Source: Ruminococcus sp. UBA4240 (GTDB lineage: Bacteria; Bacillota; Clostridia; Oscillospirales; Ruminococcaceae). Taken from it: 64,000 nucleotides of DNA. Shown here in pieces: positions 19,438 through 27,351 of the stretch; within the stretch, counting starts at the first letter, position 1; each line of letters opens with the position of its first letter. Location: the NCBI GenBank assembly GCA_002395525.1, contig DGXE01000005.1, positions 28,317-92,316 on the forward strand, read 5' to 3'. The position numbers and the translations under genes were made by a program. The notes under the pieces were generated by a model. The model made no database searches, was not told the origin of the DNA, and saw only the letters and a list, made by a program, of their open reading frames with translations.

Positions 19438-19719
19438 ATGACCGAAGAAGAGATAATGAACATCCAGCAGGAGAACACACGACTTAAAGCTGAAGTTCTG
19501 CGCATGAGACACGGGGTTCCCGACGACTTTGCCGCAGACTTTGATGCACTTGTGGCGGCGCAGTGCGCCCTTGGCACCGACGAGGAGGAGGCTGCCGCCG
19601 GCATTGCCGAAAGATACCGCAGCCTGTACACCGGTACTGCCGCAGAGCTTACCACAGGCCGCCCCATGTCCCGCCCCGAGGACAGCGGGGATATGCGCAG
19701 CTTTTTCGGGCTGAAATAG
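19438..19719 (+). CDS. Small scaffold-like phage protein
   Basis: 93 residues, with AAAGGAG before the ATG. It starts with a predicted coiled-coil helix (EEEIMNIQQENTRLKAEVLRMRHG), has an alanine-rich acidic middle and ends RSFFGLK. Position directly before the capsid gene, small size and helical charged composition are those of a capsid scaffolding protein. No family motif settles this, so it is a context-based call. Confidence 0.6.
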   Translation: MTEEEIMNIQQENTRLKAEVLRMRHGVPDDFAADFDALVAAQCALGTDEEEAAAGIAERYRSLYTGTAAELTTGRPMSRPEDSGDMRSFFGLK

Positions 19720-19767
19720 TCCCGCTTATGTAAACATCCGACCAATCATCATCAAAAAGGAGATACT

Positions 19768-20625
19768 ATGAATACTATCGCACTTGCAAAGAGATACACC
19801 GATTGTGTAAACGAAGTATACGCCCAGTCCGCAAAGTCTGCCGTGCTTGAAACTGACAGCGCCCTCAGCAGAGAGGGGGGCGGCGCCAATGAGATCGTCA
19901 TACCCTCACTGAGCCTTGACGGACTGGGGGACTACTCCCGCAACTCAGGCTATGTCCACGGCAATGTAAAGCTCACATGGAGCACCGTCCGCTATAACTA
20001 TGAGCGCGGGCGTATGTTTGAAGTGGATGCAATGGACAACGAGGAGAGCCAGAATGTGGCATTCGGCCGCCTTGCCGGAGAGTTCATGCGCACAAGGGCT
20101 GTGCCGGAGCTGGATGCGTTCCGCTTTGCCCGCATAATAAACACCGAGGATATAGGACTTGAGATGGAGACACTTTCCACGGGAGATGCAGCCATTGCTT
20201 CCATAAGAAAGGCCATCAATGCCCTTGATGCGGCAGAAGTGCCCGACACGGAGAGGATACTCTTCATATCCCCTGCTGTAAAAGCGCTTATAGACGACAT
20301 GGACACCACCAAGTCAAGGGCGGTGATGGACGGCTTTGAACAGGTAGTGACCGTCCCTGCCGGCAGGTTTTACGCAAGCGTCACCCTCAACGACGGCACC
20401 TCCGCCGGGGAAGAGGGAGGCGGCTTTGAGGGAGAAGGGGCTGTGAACTACCTCATCGTCCACCGTCCTGCGGTACTGTGCTTTACCAAGCACCTTGTAT
20501 CAAAGGTGATACCCCCCGAGAGCAATCCCGACTCCGATGCATACAGATACGGCTTCCGCAGCTACGGTCTGTGCACGGTGCTCAGCGGCCGTGAGGCGGG
20601 GATATACTGCTCATTGGCGGAATAG
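19768..20625 (+). CDS. Major capsid protein
   Basis: 285 residues. The order terminase, portal, scaffold, then this gene fits a major capsid protein, and segments such as NEIVIPSLSLDGLGDYSRNSGYVHG, FEVDAMDNEE..GRLAGEFMRTRAVPELDAFRF and DTERILFISPAVKALI are typical of HK97-fold coat proteins of the P22/gp5-like type. A protease gene is absent, consistent with an uncleaved coat. The frame is intact. The strong GGAG six bases before the ATG suggests high translation. Confidence 0.85.
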   Translation: MNTIALAKRYTDCVNEVYAQSAKSAVLETDSALSREGGGANEIVIPSLSLDGLGDYSRNSGYVHGNVKLTWSTVRYNYERGRMFEVDAMDNEESQNVAFGRLAGEFMRTRAVPELDAFRFARIINTEDIGLEMETLSTGDAAIASIRKAINALDAAEVPDTERILFISPAVKALIDDMDTTKSRAVMDGFEQVVTVPAGRFYASVTLNDGTSAGEEGGGFEGEGAVNYLIVHRPAVLCFTKHLVSKVIPPESNPDSDAYRYGFRSYGLCTVLSGREAGIYCSLAE

Positions 20626-20643
20626 AAGAATGTAGAATGTAAA

Positions 20644-20729
20644 AGGGGTTGCTTGCCTTTGCGTTTGGCGGCTGCTGTCCGAGTGTACATTGTATACCAG
20701 AAAAAGTCAAAGTCAGGCAAGCAACCCCT
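20644..20729. repeat. 15-bp inverted repeat between capsid and connector genes
   Basis: AGGGGTTGCTTGCCT at 20644-20658 pairs perfectly with 20715-20729 across a 56-base loop. It is flanked by short heptad islands (GAATGTA units at 20628-20641, TACTTAT units at 20734-20754). It could attenuate transcription after the capsid gene or be a small inserted element. Confidence 0.75.
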
Positions 20730-20769
20730 CATTCACCTATTACTTATTACTTATACAGGCTGGTGAACA

Positions 20770-21084
20770 ATGACTATATACGAATACTACCGGGACGTAT
20801 ACAAGGGTGATGTGCCCGAAAGCGAGATCACCCCCTATCTGCGGGTGGCAGGCCTGCTGATAAACACCTGCATATGCGACTGCGTGCCTTTGGGGGAGCA
20901 GCGGGATACCGTCAATGAGGCGGTATGCATACAGGGTGAGTACATCTACTACGGCGGCGATGATGACAGGGGCGGCTCCATCGGCAGCTGCACCTTCGGA
21001 AAGGGCAACGGGGAGCTTATCTCCCCGAAAGCCGTCCTGCTGCTGCAGGGGGCAGGCCTTACCTACAGGGGAGGGATAATATGA
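20770..21084 (+). CDS. Phage head-tail connector (adaptor) protein
   Basis: 104 residues. Tandem position after the capsid and before a second small connector, with an alpha-helical N-terminus (TIYEYYRDVYKGDVPESEITPYLRVAGLLI) and a C-terminal LLQGAGLTYRGG, matching gp6/gp15-type adaptor proteins that bind the portal ring. It overlaps the next gene by four bases. Assigned from order, size and fold-like pattern rather than a strict motif. Confidence 0.7.
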   Translation: MTIYEYYRDVYKGDVPESEITPYLRVAGLLINTCICDCVPLGEQRDTVNEAVCIQGEYIYYGGDDDRGGSIGSCTFGKGNGELISPKAVLLLQGAGLTYRGGII

Positions 21085-21419
21085 CCGTTATCCCCCGCCA
21101 TCTGCTGCGCCAGAGCTGCACCCTGCGCAGCTACGACCTCACCCGGGGCACTTACTCCGACACCCTGCTCACCCGTGTACGCCTGGAGCTCAAGGGCAGA
21201 AGGGGGCGGCGCATCGCCAAATGGGAGCGGGACACCTGCGGCATACTCTACTACGACTGCCGCATCAGCCGCCCGGAGGACATTGAGCTTATGGAGCCGG
21301 GCACGGAAAAGCTCATCATCTGCAACGGCGCCTGCATGGAGATAAAAAGGGTATCCTGCTTCTATGACGAGACAGGGCTCCACCACATCGAGGCAGAGCT
21401 TGCCGAAAGTTCCGTGTGA
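21081..21419 (+). CDS. Phage head-closure (stopper) protein
   Basis: 112 residues, beta-rich (LLRQSCTLRSYDLTRGTYSDTLLTRVRLE.., ending HHIEAELAESSV). It lies where head-closure or stopper proteins occur in siphovirus-type modules and is translationally coupled to the adaptor gene. The function is inferred from order and size. Confidence 0.6.
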   Translation: MTVIPRHLLRQSCTLRSYDLTRGTYSDTLLTRVRLELKGRRGRRIAKWERDTCGILYYDCRISRPEDIELMEPGTEKLIICNGACMEIKRVSCFYDETGLHHIEAELAESSV

Positions 21420-21435
21420 CACAGGAAAGGAAGTG

Positions 21436-21807
21436 ATGAACATGGTGCTTACCATAGCAGGGACAGATGTTTCCACCTACATCGACGAAAATGCCTACAC
21501 CGTACACATGACCCCGGTATACGATGAACAGGGGGGATTTGTGAATATCTACGGAGAGAAGATACATGAGCGCACAGGGAGAATGATCAGGATAAAAGCC
21601 CGTCTGAGAGGTGTGCCCGACACCACAGCGGCGGCGATAGCCGCCGCCCTTGAAGGGGACACGGTGACTGTCACGGCTGACATCCCCGCACAGGTGACAT
21701 TCACCGCCGCCCCCGGGGAATGTGCCTTTGACCTGCACTGTGACAGAGGCGGAAACATATGGGATATATCCCTTGAAGTAAACGGCTATGACCGTGACTG
21801 TCTTTAG
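21436..21807 (+). CDS. Phage module protein of unknown function, possible tail-terminator or tail component
   Basis: 123 residues, started at 21436 (GGAAGTG upstream); an ATG at 21364 lies inside the previous gene. The sequence is beta-rich (LTIAGTDVSTYIDENAYTV.., CAFDLHCDRGGNIWDISLEVNGY). It sits between the stopper and hub-like genes, where a tail-completion or tail-tube protein would be expected, but I do not recognise a family. It overlaps the next gene by 20 bases. Confidence 0.5.
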   Translation: MNMVLTIAGTDVSTYIDENAYTVHMTPVYDEQGGFVNIYGEKIHERTGRMIRIKARLRGVPDTTAAAIAAALEGDTVTVTADIPAQVTFTAAPGECAFDLHCDRGGNIWDISLEVNGYDRDCL

Positions 21808-23023
21808 CCTGCCCTTTTCCCTTTCCATAGGGGGCACAGGGGCAGACACCGCCCGCATGGGGGAGATAACTCTCACAAGGCAGTGCCCCTCGCCCCCCAC
21901 CTCCGGTTTCATAAGCTCGGTGCTGAGATTCACCCATTACGGCAGCCTGCCTGTGACCTCCGGGCAGGAGATCAGCATATCCACCGGGCAGGGGAGCTAT
22001 TCACGGCACTTTGTCACCCGCATTGAACGCAGGGGCAATGTGGTCACGGTATATGCAGAGGATCTGTGCAGCAGGCTTGACCTCCCCTTTGACAGCAGCT
22101 CCTACACCACAGACAGGATACACGTACCCACCCTTGTATCCCGCATCGCATCAGACTGCGGCTTTTCCGGGACACAGAATGTGCCTGCCATGTTCATCTC
22201 CCGTGAGGATCTTTCAAACCGCACCTCAAGGGAGATACTCACCCTCATATCCGAATACCTGTGCGGGGTGTGGTGCTGCACCAATGACGAAAAGCTCCGC
22301 TTTACACAGCTTTTTGACCTTACCTCCACAGTCTCCCTGACAGGGGAGCACACCCCCCTGTATCTCCACACACAGAACGGCCCCTACGACGGCATAGCCG
22401 CCAAAAACCGTGAAACAAAGGAATACCACACGGCGGGAAATCTCACGGGGGATGTGCTGTACCTTACAGCCGCAATGATGACGGACACAAGGGCGGGGGA
22501 GCTGATGACTGCCTTTGCGGGGAAAAGCAGGCGGGCATTTTACCTTGAATCCCTTGTGTGCGATGACCTGACACAAGGGCTGACAGGCATAGTACAAGAG
22601 TCAACGCTTATCTCGGAGAGAACTGTTACCCGCTTTGCCCCGTTGATCACCCTTTCACTGCGGGCAAAGGACATCACCGACCCCTCCGCCCCACCGCAGG
22701 AATACAGGGAATACCTTCTTTCCCAGAGCCTGCGGCGGGGGGAGCTGTACGGTGCCACCATAATGACGGAAAAGGGGCTTTGCGTTTTGGAGAAAAGCAC
22801 GGCACAGGATGTGCGTGACAGGGGCACCTATTCCTTTAAGGCGGCAACAAGAGGCGTTACGGACTTTGAGGGGGCTATTATGGACAGTGTGATGCCCGAA
22901 AGCATCGAAAGGCTGTCTCCCACCTCACGGAGGATAACCTACAACGGTGTGGTTTACACCCTCACCTACAGCGACGACGGCACACGAAAGACCAATATCA
23001 CGCTTACAAGAGCCGCTACATAA
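21788..23023 (+). CDS. Baseplate hub-like phage protein
   Basis: 411 residues. Features reminiscent of gp27/gpD-type hub proteins: beta-domains at the N-terminus (GEITLTRQCPSPPTSGFISSV, QEISISTGQGSYSRHFVTRIER) and a helical segment VPTLVSRIASDCG near the middle, as in phage proteins that bind the tail tip or tail tube. No lysozyme or peptidase motif is seen. The ATG used overlaps the upstream gene. The hub call is moderate; the phage-structural role is firm from context. Confidence 0.55.
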   Translation: MTVTVFSLPFSLSIGGTGADTARMGEITLTRQCPSPPTSGFISSVLRFTHYGSLPVTSGQEISISTGQGSYSRHFVTRIERRGNVVTVYAEDLCSRLDLPFDSSSYTTDRIHVPTLVSRIASDCGFSGTQNVPAMFISREDLSNRTSREILTLISEYLCGVWCCTNDEKLRFTQLFDLTSTVSLTGEHTPLYLHTQNGPYDGIAAKNRETKEYHTAGNLTGDVLYLTAAMMTDTRAGELMTAFAGKSRRAFYLESLVCDDLTQGLTGIVQESTLISERTVTRFAPLITLSLRAKDITDPSAPPQEYREYLLSQSLRRGELYGATIMTEKGLCVLEKSTAQDVRDRGTYSFKAATRGVTDFEGAIMDSVMPESIERLSPTSRRITYNGVVYTLTYSDDGTRKTNITLTRAAT

Positions 23024-23036
23024 GGAGGGAGCATAT

Positions 23037-23855
23037 ATGAGCTTTATTGCAGGCTATCTGTTAGGGCTGGAGGAGGGTACCTCCGCCCATCCCCTGCTTG
23101 ACTACGTTATCGCAAAGGGCTTTGAGCTGTTCACCTTTTCCCCTACATCAAAGCTTGACATAATATACAAGTCCGTCCCCTTTGATGAGGGGCAGTTCGG
23201 GACGGTGCTGAGCACCCCCGGGCTTACCATAAAGCCCTCCCCGCCCACAGCCGCAGATGCGGATATGTATCAGGCTATGGGGCTTTCCTACACGGGGAAG
23301 TCATGCAGTCAGGCGATATTTGCCCTTGTACGCTATGAGGGGGAATATGTGTTCTGCTTTGCCCAAAGCCCCCTTGAAAATCTGTGGAGAGGTCAGCGGG
23401 ACTGGTACTGGCTGAATGATGAGGTGTACTTCTACGACAGAAATCAGGCGTCCATTTATTCGGCGACGACTGCGGACACCATAACCGCTTCGGACTTTAC
23501 CATAGCTGCCAACAGCTACGGGGCGCAGTACTGTGATTTTTCCCTGTTCTACAAGACCATTGCCGTAACATTCGTGCGTGACCTTGTACAGCACTACATC
23601 AGGAACAGCTCCGGCGACCACATCTACACCACTCAGCCCGAATTTGAGAGATACTTTTACCGTGAAACACTTGTTACCCGGAACTACAATGTGCGGGTAT
23701 ATCCCTTTTCTGCCAACAACCTCATCGACCACGTATTTGACAGCACATGGGGGCTGGAGATGTTCATAAACCGTGAGTACACCGAGGAGCTGGCGGGCTT
23801 TCTGGGGCTTTCCCAGCACGGCTTTGACAATGCCCACTGGGTGGAGCTCACCTGA
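23037..23855 (+). CDS. Last gene of the phage module, unknown function
   Basis: 272 residues, with AAGGAGGG 6-10 bases before the ATG. It begins MSFIAGYLLGLEEGTS and is rich in aromatic residues (RDWYWLNDEVYFYD, ERYFYRE). It ends ..SQHGFDNAHWVELT. There is no signal peptide or membrane helix, and I recognise no family. Its end position suggests a tip, fibre or effector protein of the particle. It is followed by a promoter for an unrelated gene, so the module stops here without lysis genes. Confidence 0.6.
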   Translation: MSFIAGYLLGLEEGTSAHPLLDYVIAKGFELFTFSPTSKLDIIYKSVPFDEGQFGTVLSTPGLTIKPSPPTAADADMYQAMGLSYTGKSCSQAIFALVRYEGEYVFCFAQSPLENLWRGQRDWYWLNDEVYFYDRNQASIYSATTADTITASDFTIAANSYGAQYCDFSLFYKTIAVTFVRDLVQHYIRNSSGDHIYTTQPEFERYFYRETLVTRNYNVRVYPFSANNLIDHVFDSTWGLEMFINREYTEELAGFLGLSQHGFDNAHWVELT

Positions 23856-23939
23856 CAGCGCCTTGCTGCAGGCGCTATACATTCTGCATAAAATATTCAT
23901 CTCAAAATTTCCACATATGCCCAAAATCCAACAAAAGTA

Positions 23940-23968
23940 TTGACATTTTACCTTTCTTATTGTATTAT
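23940..23968 (+). promoter_or_regulatory. Promoter of the BFD-like ferredoxin gene
   Basis: TTGACA, a 17-base spacer and TATTAT, about 40 bp before the start codon. Confidence 0.85.
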
Positions 23969-24007
23969 TGGATATGTAGAAGTGTCCGTAAAGGAGGGTT
24001 GACCCAT

Positions 24008-24208
24008 ATGGCAAAGGAAAACTACGAGATCTGTCACTGCATGAATGTCACCTACTATGACGTTGAGGATGCCATCCATCAGCATGAGACCTTCTCAGAC
24101 CTTGAGAAGGAATTCGAGGAGGTGCAGACCCTGACAGGCTGTTCAACAGGCTGTGGCGGCTGTCACGACAAGATAATGGATGCGATCTCCGAAATAATGA
24201 ACGCCTAA
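24008..24208 (+). CDS. BFD-like [2Fe-2S] protein
   Basis: 66 residues, starting at 24008 behind AAAGGAGGG. The cysteine pattern CxC near residue 9 and CSTGCGGC near residue 46 resembles the [2Fe-2S]-binding domain of bacterioferritin-associated ferredoxin and NifU/nitrite-reductase small domains. Stand-alone forms take part in iron or electron handling; the partner here is unknown. It has its own promoter and a weak terminator. Confidence 0.8.
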   Translation: MAKENYEICHCMNVTYYDVEDAIHQHETFSDLEKEFEEVQTLTGCSTGCGGCHDKIMDAISEIMNA

Positions 24209-24215
24209 CTGTCTG

Positions 24216-24246
24216 CCGCTGTATACCGTTTGTGCGGATACAGCGG
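24216..24246 (+). terminator. Probable terminator of the BFD-like gene
   Basis: A 9-bp stem (CCGCTGTAT with ATACAGCGG), 8 bp past the stop codon, without a clear T-run. Its core resembles the alaS terminator (GCCGCTGTATACC). Confidence 0.5.
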
Positions 24247-24355
24247 TAACATATCTTAAACGACGCATCCGGGATCCCCATTGCTTTGTGGGAATTCGTC
24301 AATAGTTAATAAATTCATTTATTATTTTTCACTTTTTTGTGGTATTATGTTAAAA

Positions 24356-24382
24356 CGAGTTAGCGCCGGGTAAGGCGTTAGC
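24356..24382 (+). promoter_or_regulatory. Leader hairpin before the epimerase gene
   Basis: GAGTTAGCGCC pairs with GGCGTTAGCTC through nine Watson-Crick and two wobble pairs around a five-base loop, about 40 bp upstream of the epimerase start. It may be a leader structure; there is no T-run after it. Confidence 0.35.
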
Positions 24383-24421
24383 TCTGACATCCTGCTTTAC
24401 TACTTTTGAGGGGGTATCTTG

Positions 24422-25357
24422 ATGAGAAAAATTTTTGTTACCGGGGCTGCCGGCATGATCGGCAGTGCTGTATGCGAAATGCTTCTCTCAAAGGGGTATT
24501 CCGTTGTAGCCACAGACAATCAGCCCGCACCCTTTGAGCATCCGGAGATGACCTATGTCAAGGCGGATCTTACGGACAAGGTGCGCATTTCCGACGCTAT
24601 GAAGGGCTGTGATACGCTTATCCACCTTGCCTGCACCTGTGACAACGATTTCCCTGACGTGCTCAGCTCCGATGAGGAGAAATACAGCTCCGCCGTTGAC
24701 AAGTACCTTTTCAAGACGGCTGATTCCCTCCACTACAAGGACATCCTTCTGCTTTCCACCTATCAGGTATATGCCCAGCCAAAGACCCGTGAGCCTGTGC
24801 GTGAATCCGCTCCGGAAAAGCCCACCACCATCTACGGCAAGATAAAGCTGGAGAGTGAGAGGGCGCTTGAATCCGCCCTGAAACGCTCCGACACCAAGGG
24901 CGTTATAATGCGCATCTGCCCCATATACACCAAGGAATTCTTCATCAACCTGAAATCCAAGGTGTACGACTTCAAGGATGAATGTGTATTCCTCTACGGC
25001 TACGGTGACTACGGCTATTCATTCACCTGCCTGTACAACCTGACAGACTTCATCTACGGCATACTCACCTGCAAGCCGGAGATAAACTACACAGGCCTTT
25101 ACAACGTGGTGGACACCAAGCCCACTATGGCAAAGGACATTGTGGAGCGCCTGAAGGAGGATATGAACATATCCATCGTAATGCAGCGCAGCTACGGCTC
25201 GGACAACATAAAGATCCCCCTCTTCGGCGGGTCAAAGGAGCAGAAGACCAACTACCGCTACAACGATGTGAGCATTGCGTGCAGCAACATCAGCTACGAC
25301 AACACAAGGGCGCAGCGCATCTCCACCTTCCGCTGGAAGATGTCCAATACAAAGTAA
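24422..25357 (+). CDS. NAD(P)-dependent epimerase/dehydratase (extended SDR)
   Basis: 311 residues. The N-terminal GxxGxxG cofactor motif is VTGAAGMIGSAV (residues 6-17), the catalytic Ser/Tyr/Lys are in LLLSTYQVY and YGKIKLESE, and the FVHL-like segment is DTLIHLACT. These enzymes act on nucleotide-sugars; the substrate cannot be told. The ATG at 24422 has GAGGGGG 8 bases upstream; a TTG precedes it directly. It is a single-gene unit ending in a strong terminator. Confidence 0.88.
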   Translation: MRKIFVTGAAGMIGSAVCEMLLSKGYSVVATDNQPAPFEHPEMTYVKADLTDKVRISDAMKGCDTLIHLACTCDNDFPDVLSSDEEKYSSAVDKYLFKTADSLHYKDILLLSTYQVYAQPKTREPVRESAPEKPTTIYGKIKLESERALESALKRSDTKGVIMRICPIYTKEFFINLKSKVYDFKDECVFLYGYGDYGYSFTCLYNLTDFIYGILTCKPEINYTGLYNVVDTKPTMAKDIVERLKEDMNISIVMQRSYGSDNIKIPLFGGSKEQKTNYRYNDVSIACSNISYDNTRAQRISTFRWKMSNTK

Positions 25358-25360
25358 ATA

Positions 25361-25389
25361 AAGCAGCCTGTTTTGCAGGCTGCTTTTTT
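25361..25389 (+). terminator. Terminator of the epimerase gene
   Basis: GCAGCCTG, TTTT loop, CAGGCTGC and six T, 3 bp after the stop codon. Confidence 0.92.
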
Positions 25390-25421
25390 GTGTATGTCAA
25401 AAGAAGCTCGGAACAGGTACA

Positions 25422-25449
25422 GGCGCAAACGCTGTGGTGCGTTTGCGCC
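25422..25449. terminator. Second hairpin between converging genes
   Basis: A 10-bp stem (GGCGCAAACG with CGTTTGCGCC) followed on the plus strand by CTGTGTTTTTG. It may act as a backup terminator for the epimerase or end the converging secreted-protein gene. Confidence 0.6.
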
Positions 25450-25488
25450 CTGTGTTTTTGCTTTTGACCTGTGATCTAAGCCGTCAGC

Positions 25489-26667
25489 TTACTTGATCTT
25501 TATGGTAGTCCTTGCGGACTGGCGGCACTTTGCAAGCTTGCCGTCCTTTTCGTATCTTACGTATATGGTGTAGGTGCCGGGCTTAAGCCTGGAAATGTCA
25601 GCGGACTTCTCAGTTACTCTGTCAAAGCGCTTGAATGCCTTGGCACCCTTTGCACGGATGCTGATAACAAATCCGTCTGCGCCGTCCTTTGCCTCCCAGG
25701 TGAGGGTCTTGCCGTCAAGCTGTGCGTTCCAGGTCAGCATCTCAAGTGATCCGCTTGTGCCGGAAACAAGACCGGGTGCGCCGCCGGAGGCTGCCTTTGC
25801 AGTGCCGGTAACTGCTATGGGAGCAGAAGGAGCAGGTGCAGGCTCAGGTTCTTCCTCGGACTTTGCCTCTGCTATGGTGTAGGGAATGGTCGCTGTGTAT
25901 TCGCCATCAGCATAAATAGTAAGTTTTGCGGTGTAGTCGCCAGCCTCTGTGGGGGCTTCGTCAAGCTTTTCATCTCCATTATAGTACACTATGGCATTCT
26001 GTGCAACAGCCACAAGATCTTCCATGGTGCAATTCCAATATGCAAGAAGATCCTCGTCAATGCCTGTAAACAGGAGCGTAGCTTCCGGGCTGCCCTCGCC
26101 GCCTTCTGTGGTGAGGGTGGGGGGAATGAGAGTGATAGATGCTGTGTAGGGAGGCTCTGTGCAGCCGGCTTTGTCGCAGTTTACTGTGATAGTATCACCA
26201 TTTGCGGAGAAAGCATAGTTGTGGGTGTGAGCCTCAGATTCCAATGAGACAGAGAGAGAATACTCAAACGGATCGGCACCCCATTTCTTATACGTACCGC
26301 TTATTGTGGCTGAGCCGGCAAACTCGGACGTGATGGTGAAATAGTGACTCATCCCATCAAGACCGGCAGTAACAGACGGATTATCAGAGGAGGGTACATA
26401 GCTTGGGTGGCAAAAACCGCGTGTATCAATACCATACAACTCTTTTATGATGAGGTCAAGCTCTCCATTTTCATTCATGTAATCACATCTAAAGGTGCGG
26501 GGCAAAGTGACATTTTCAATAGTCTTGCTGTTGCCGTTTGCCGAAATGGTAACAGTATAGGTCTGAGCATCTGCCGCTGCCCTGAAGCTCAGCCCCTGTA
26601 TGCACAGCACCGCCATGCACACGCACAGGAACATACTTATAAATCGGCTTGTTCTTGTTTTGGTCAT
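25489..26667 (-). CDS. Secreted protein with Ig-like and fibronectin III-like domains
   Basis: 392 residues, started at 26667, where AAGGA lies 7 bases upstream; an ATG six bases earlier sits against the Shine-Dalgarno. It has a signal peptide (residues 1-33, FISMFLCVCMAVLCIQG), a beta-rich N-terminal region with Cys-containing HTHNYAFSANGDTITVNC, a YDG/MBG-like Ig domain (GDYTAKLTIYADGEYTATIPYTI), a Glu/Pro linker (EEEPEPAPAPSAP) and a C-terminal Fn3-like domain (KLTWEAKDGADGFVISIRAKG). There is no anchor motif, so it is probably released or attached non-covalently. It is transcribed from a strong promoter through a hairpin-containing leader. Confidence 0.8.
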   Translation of the reverse strand: MTKTRTSRFISMFLCVCMAVLCIQGLSFRAAADAQTYTVTISANGNSKTIENVTLPRTFRCDYMNENGELDLIIKELYGIDTRGFCHPSYVPSSDNPSVTAGLDGMSHYFTITSEFAGSATISGTYKKWGADPFEYSLSVSLESEAHTHNYAFSANGDTITVNCDKAGCTEPPYTASITLIPPTLTTEGGEGSPEATLLFTGIDEDLLAYWNCTMEDLVAVAQNAIVYYNGDEKLDEAPTEAGDYTAKLTIYADGEYTATIPYTIAEAKSEEEPEPAPAPSAPIAVTGTAKAASGGAPGLVSGTSGSLEMLTWNAQLDGKTLTWEAKDGADGFVISIRAKGAKAFKRFDRVTEKSADISRLKPGTYTIYVRYEKDGKLAKCRQSARTTIKIK

Positions 26668-26698
26668 ATTCATTCCTTCTTTCTTATTTATAATGCAA

Positions 26699-26741
26699 AA
26701 CGCCCATAACCCCTGTGCATTACACAGCGGTCACGGGCGTA
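26699..26741 (-). promoter_or_regulatory. Attenuator-like hairpin in the leader of the secreted protein gene
   Basis: On the minus strand ACGCCCGTGACC pairs with GGTTATGGGCGT (wobbles included) around an inner CTGTG/CACAG stem, then TTTTGC. It looks like an intrinsic terminator but lies about 30 bp upstream of the start codon and downstream of the promoter. It may be a riboswitch or attenuator expression platform, or the end of a short leader RNA. Confidence 0.55.
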
Positions 26742-26854
26742 TAAGCCTTATTGAAGTCTCAAAAAGGGCGCAGCTATCCTGTTCTGTTCTGCTCTGTTCA
26801 AACCGAAGCACATAGCAGTCATGATGTCAAGCCCCTTTCCCAAAGTTTGGTAAG

Positions 26855-26883
26855 ATTATACCATTTCACAGGGGAAATGTCAA
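26855..26883 (-). promoter_or_regulatory. Promoter of the secreted Ig-like protein gene
   Basis: A fully consensus minus-strand TTGACA (26883-26878), a 17-base spacer and TATAAT (26860-26855). It gives a leader of about 180 nucleotides. Confidence 0.9.
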
Positions 26884-27016
26884 GGGGGATTGTGGATTTT
26901 TGCGGGAATGACTAAAACCGCCCTGTGTTATTTGTAGCATTTGCGCTCGTGGGGCGCTCTCATTCAGCATAAAACACCTTGTCTTCTGAAAAAGAGGTTG
27001 CCGCCGCAAACATGAC

Positions 27017-27045
27017 TTGACAAACTGTTGATAATACAGTATAAT
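27017..27045 (+). promoter_or_regulatory. Promoter of the RelB/YafQ module
   Basis: TTGACA, a 17-base spacer and TATAAT, 49 bp before the antitoxin start. Confidence 0.9.
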
Positions 27046-27076
27046 ACTTAGCAACATAAGTTTATTTACTAAGTAT
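27044..27076. promoter_or_regulatory. Operator of the RelB/YafQ module
   Basis: The 8-bp inverted repeat ATACTTAG (27044-27051) and CTAAGTAT (27069-27076) overlaps the -10 box and the start of transcription, as expected for autorepression by the antitoxin or the complex. Confidence 0.8.
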
Positions 27077-27093
27077 CAGAAAGGGGCGGTTTT

Positions 27094-27351
27094 ATGAAGT
27101 CAGATATGGTTACCTGCTCATTCGTCATGGACAGGAACTTATACAACACCTTCAAGAGCATTGTCATCAGGCAGGGACAGAACGTCAAGGGAAGCATTGT
27201 GAACTATATGCAGAGCGTTATCCGGTATGACACTCCGAATGCGGATACTATTCTGGCTATCGAAGAGGCAGAAGCGCTGAAAAAAGACCCGAATAAAAAG
27301 GTATACAGCTCCTTCAGCCAGGTCTTGGAGGAGTTGTCAGAAGATGAATAA
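27094..27351 (+). CDS. RelB/DinJ-type antitoxin
   Basis: 85 residues, with AAAGGGGCGG upstream. A ribbon-helix-helix-like N-terminus (VTCSFVMDRNLYNTFKSIVIRQG) is followed by an acidic C-terminal tail (SQVLEELSEDE) of the kind that neutralises the toxin. It overlaps the toxin gene by 8 bases. It should bind the palindrome at its promoter and inhibit the YafQ-like toxin. Confidence 0.85.
   Translation: MKSDMVTCSFVMDRNLYNTFKSIVIRQGQNVKGSIVNYMQSVIRYDTPNADTILAIEEAEALKKDPNKKVYSSFSQVLEELSEDE

Noticed and set aside
15940..23855. A complete prophage
   Set aside because: No integrase, repressor, replication, tape-measure, holin or endolysin gene, and no clear att repeats at the borders.
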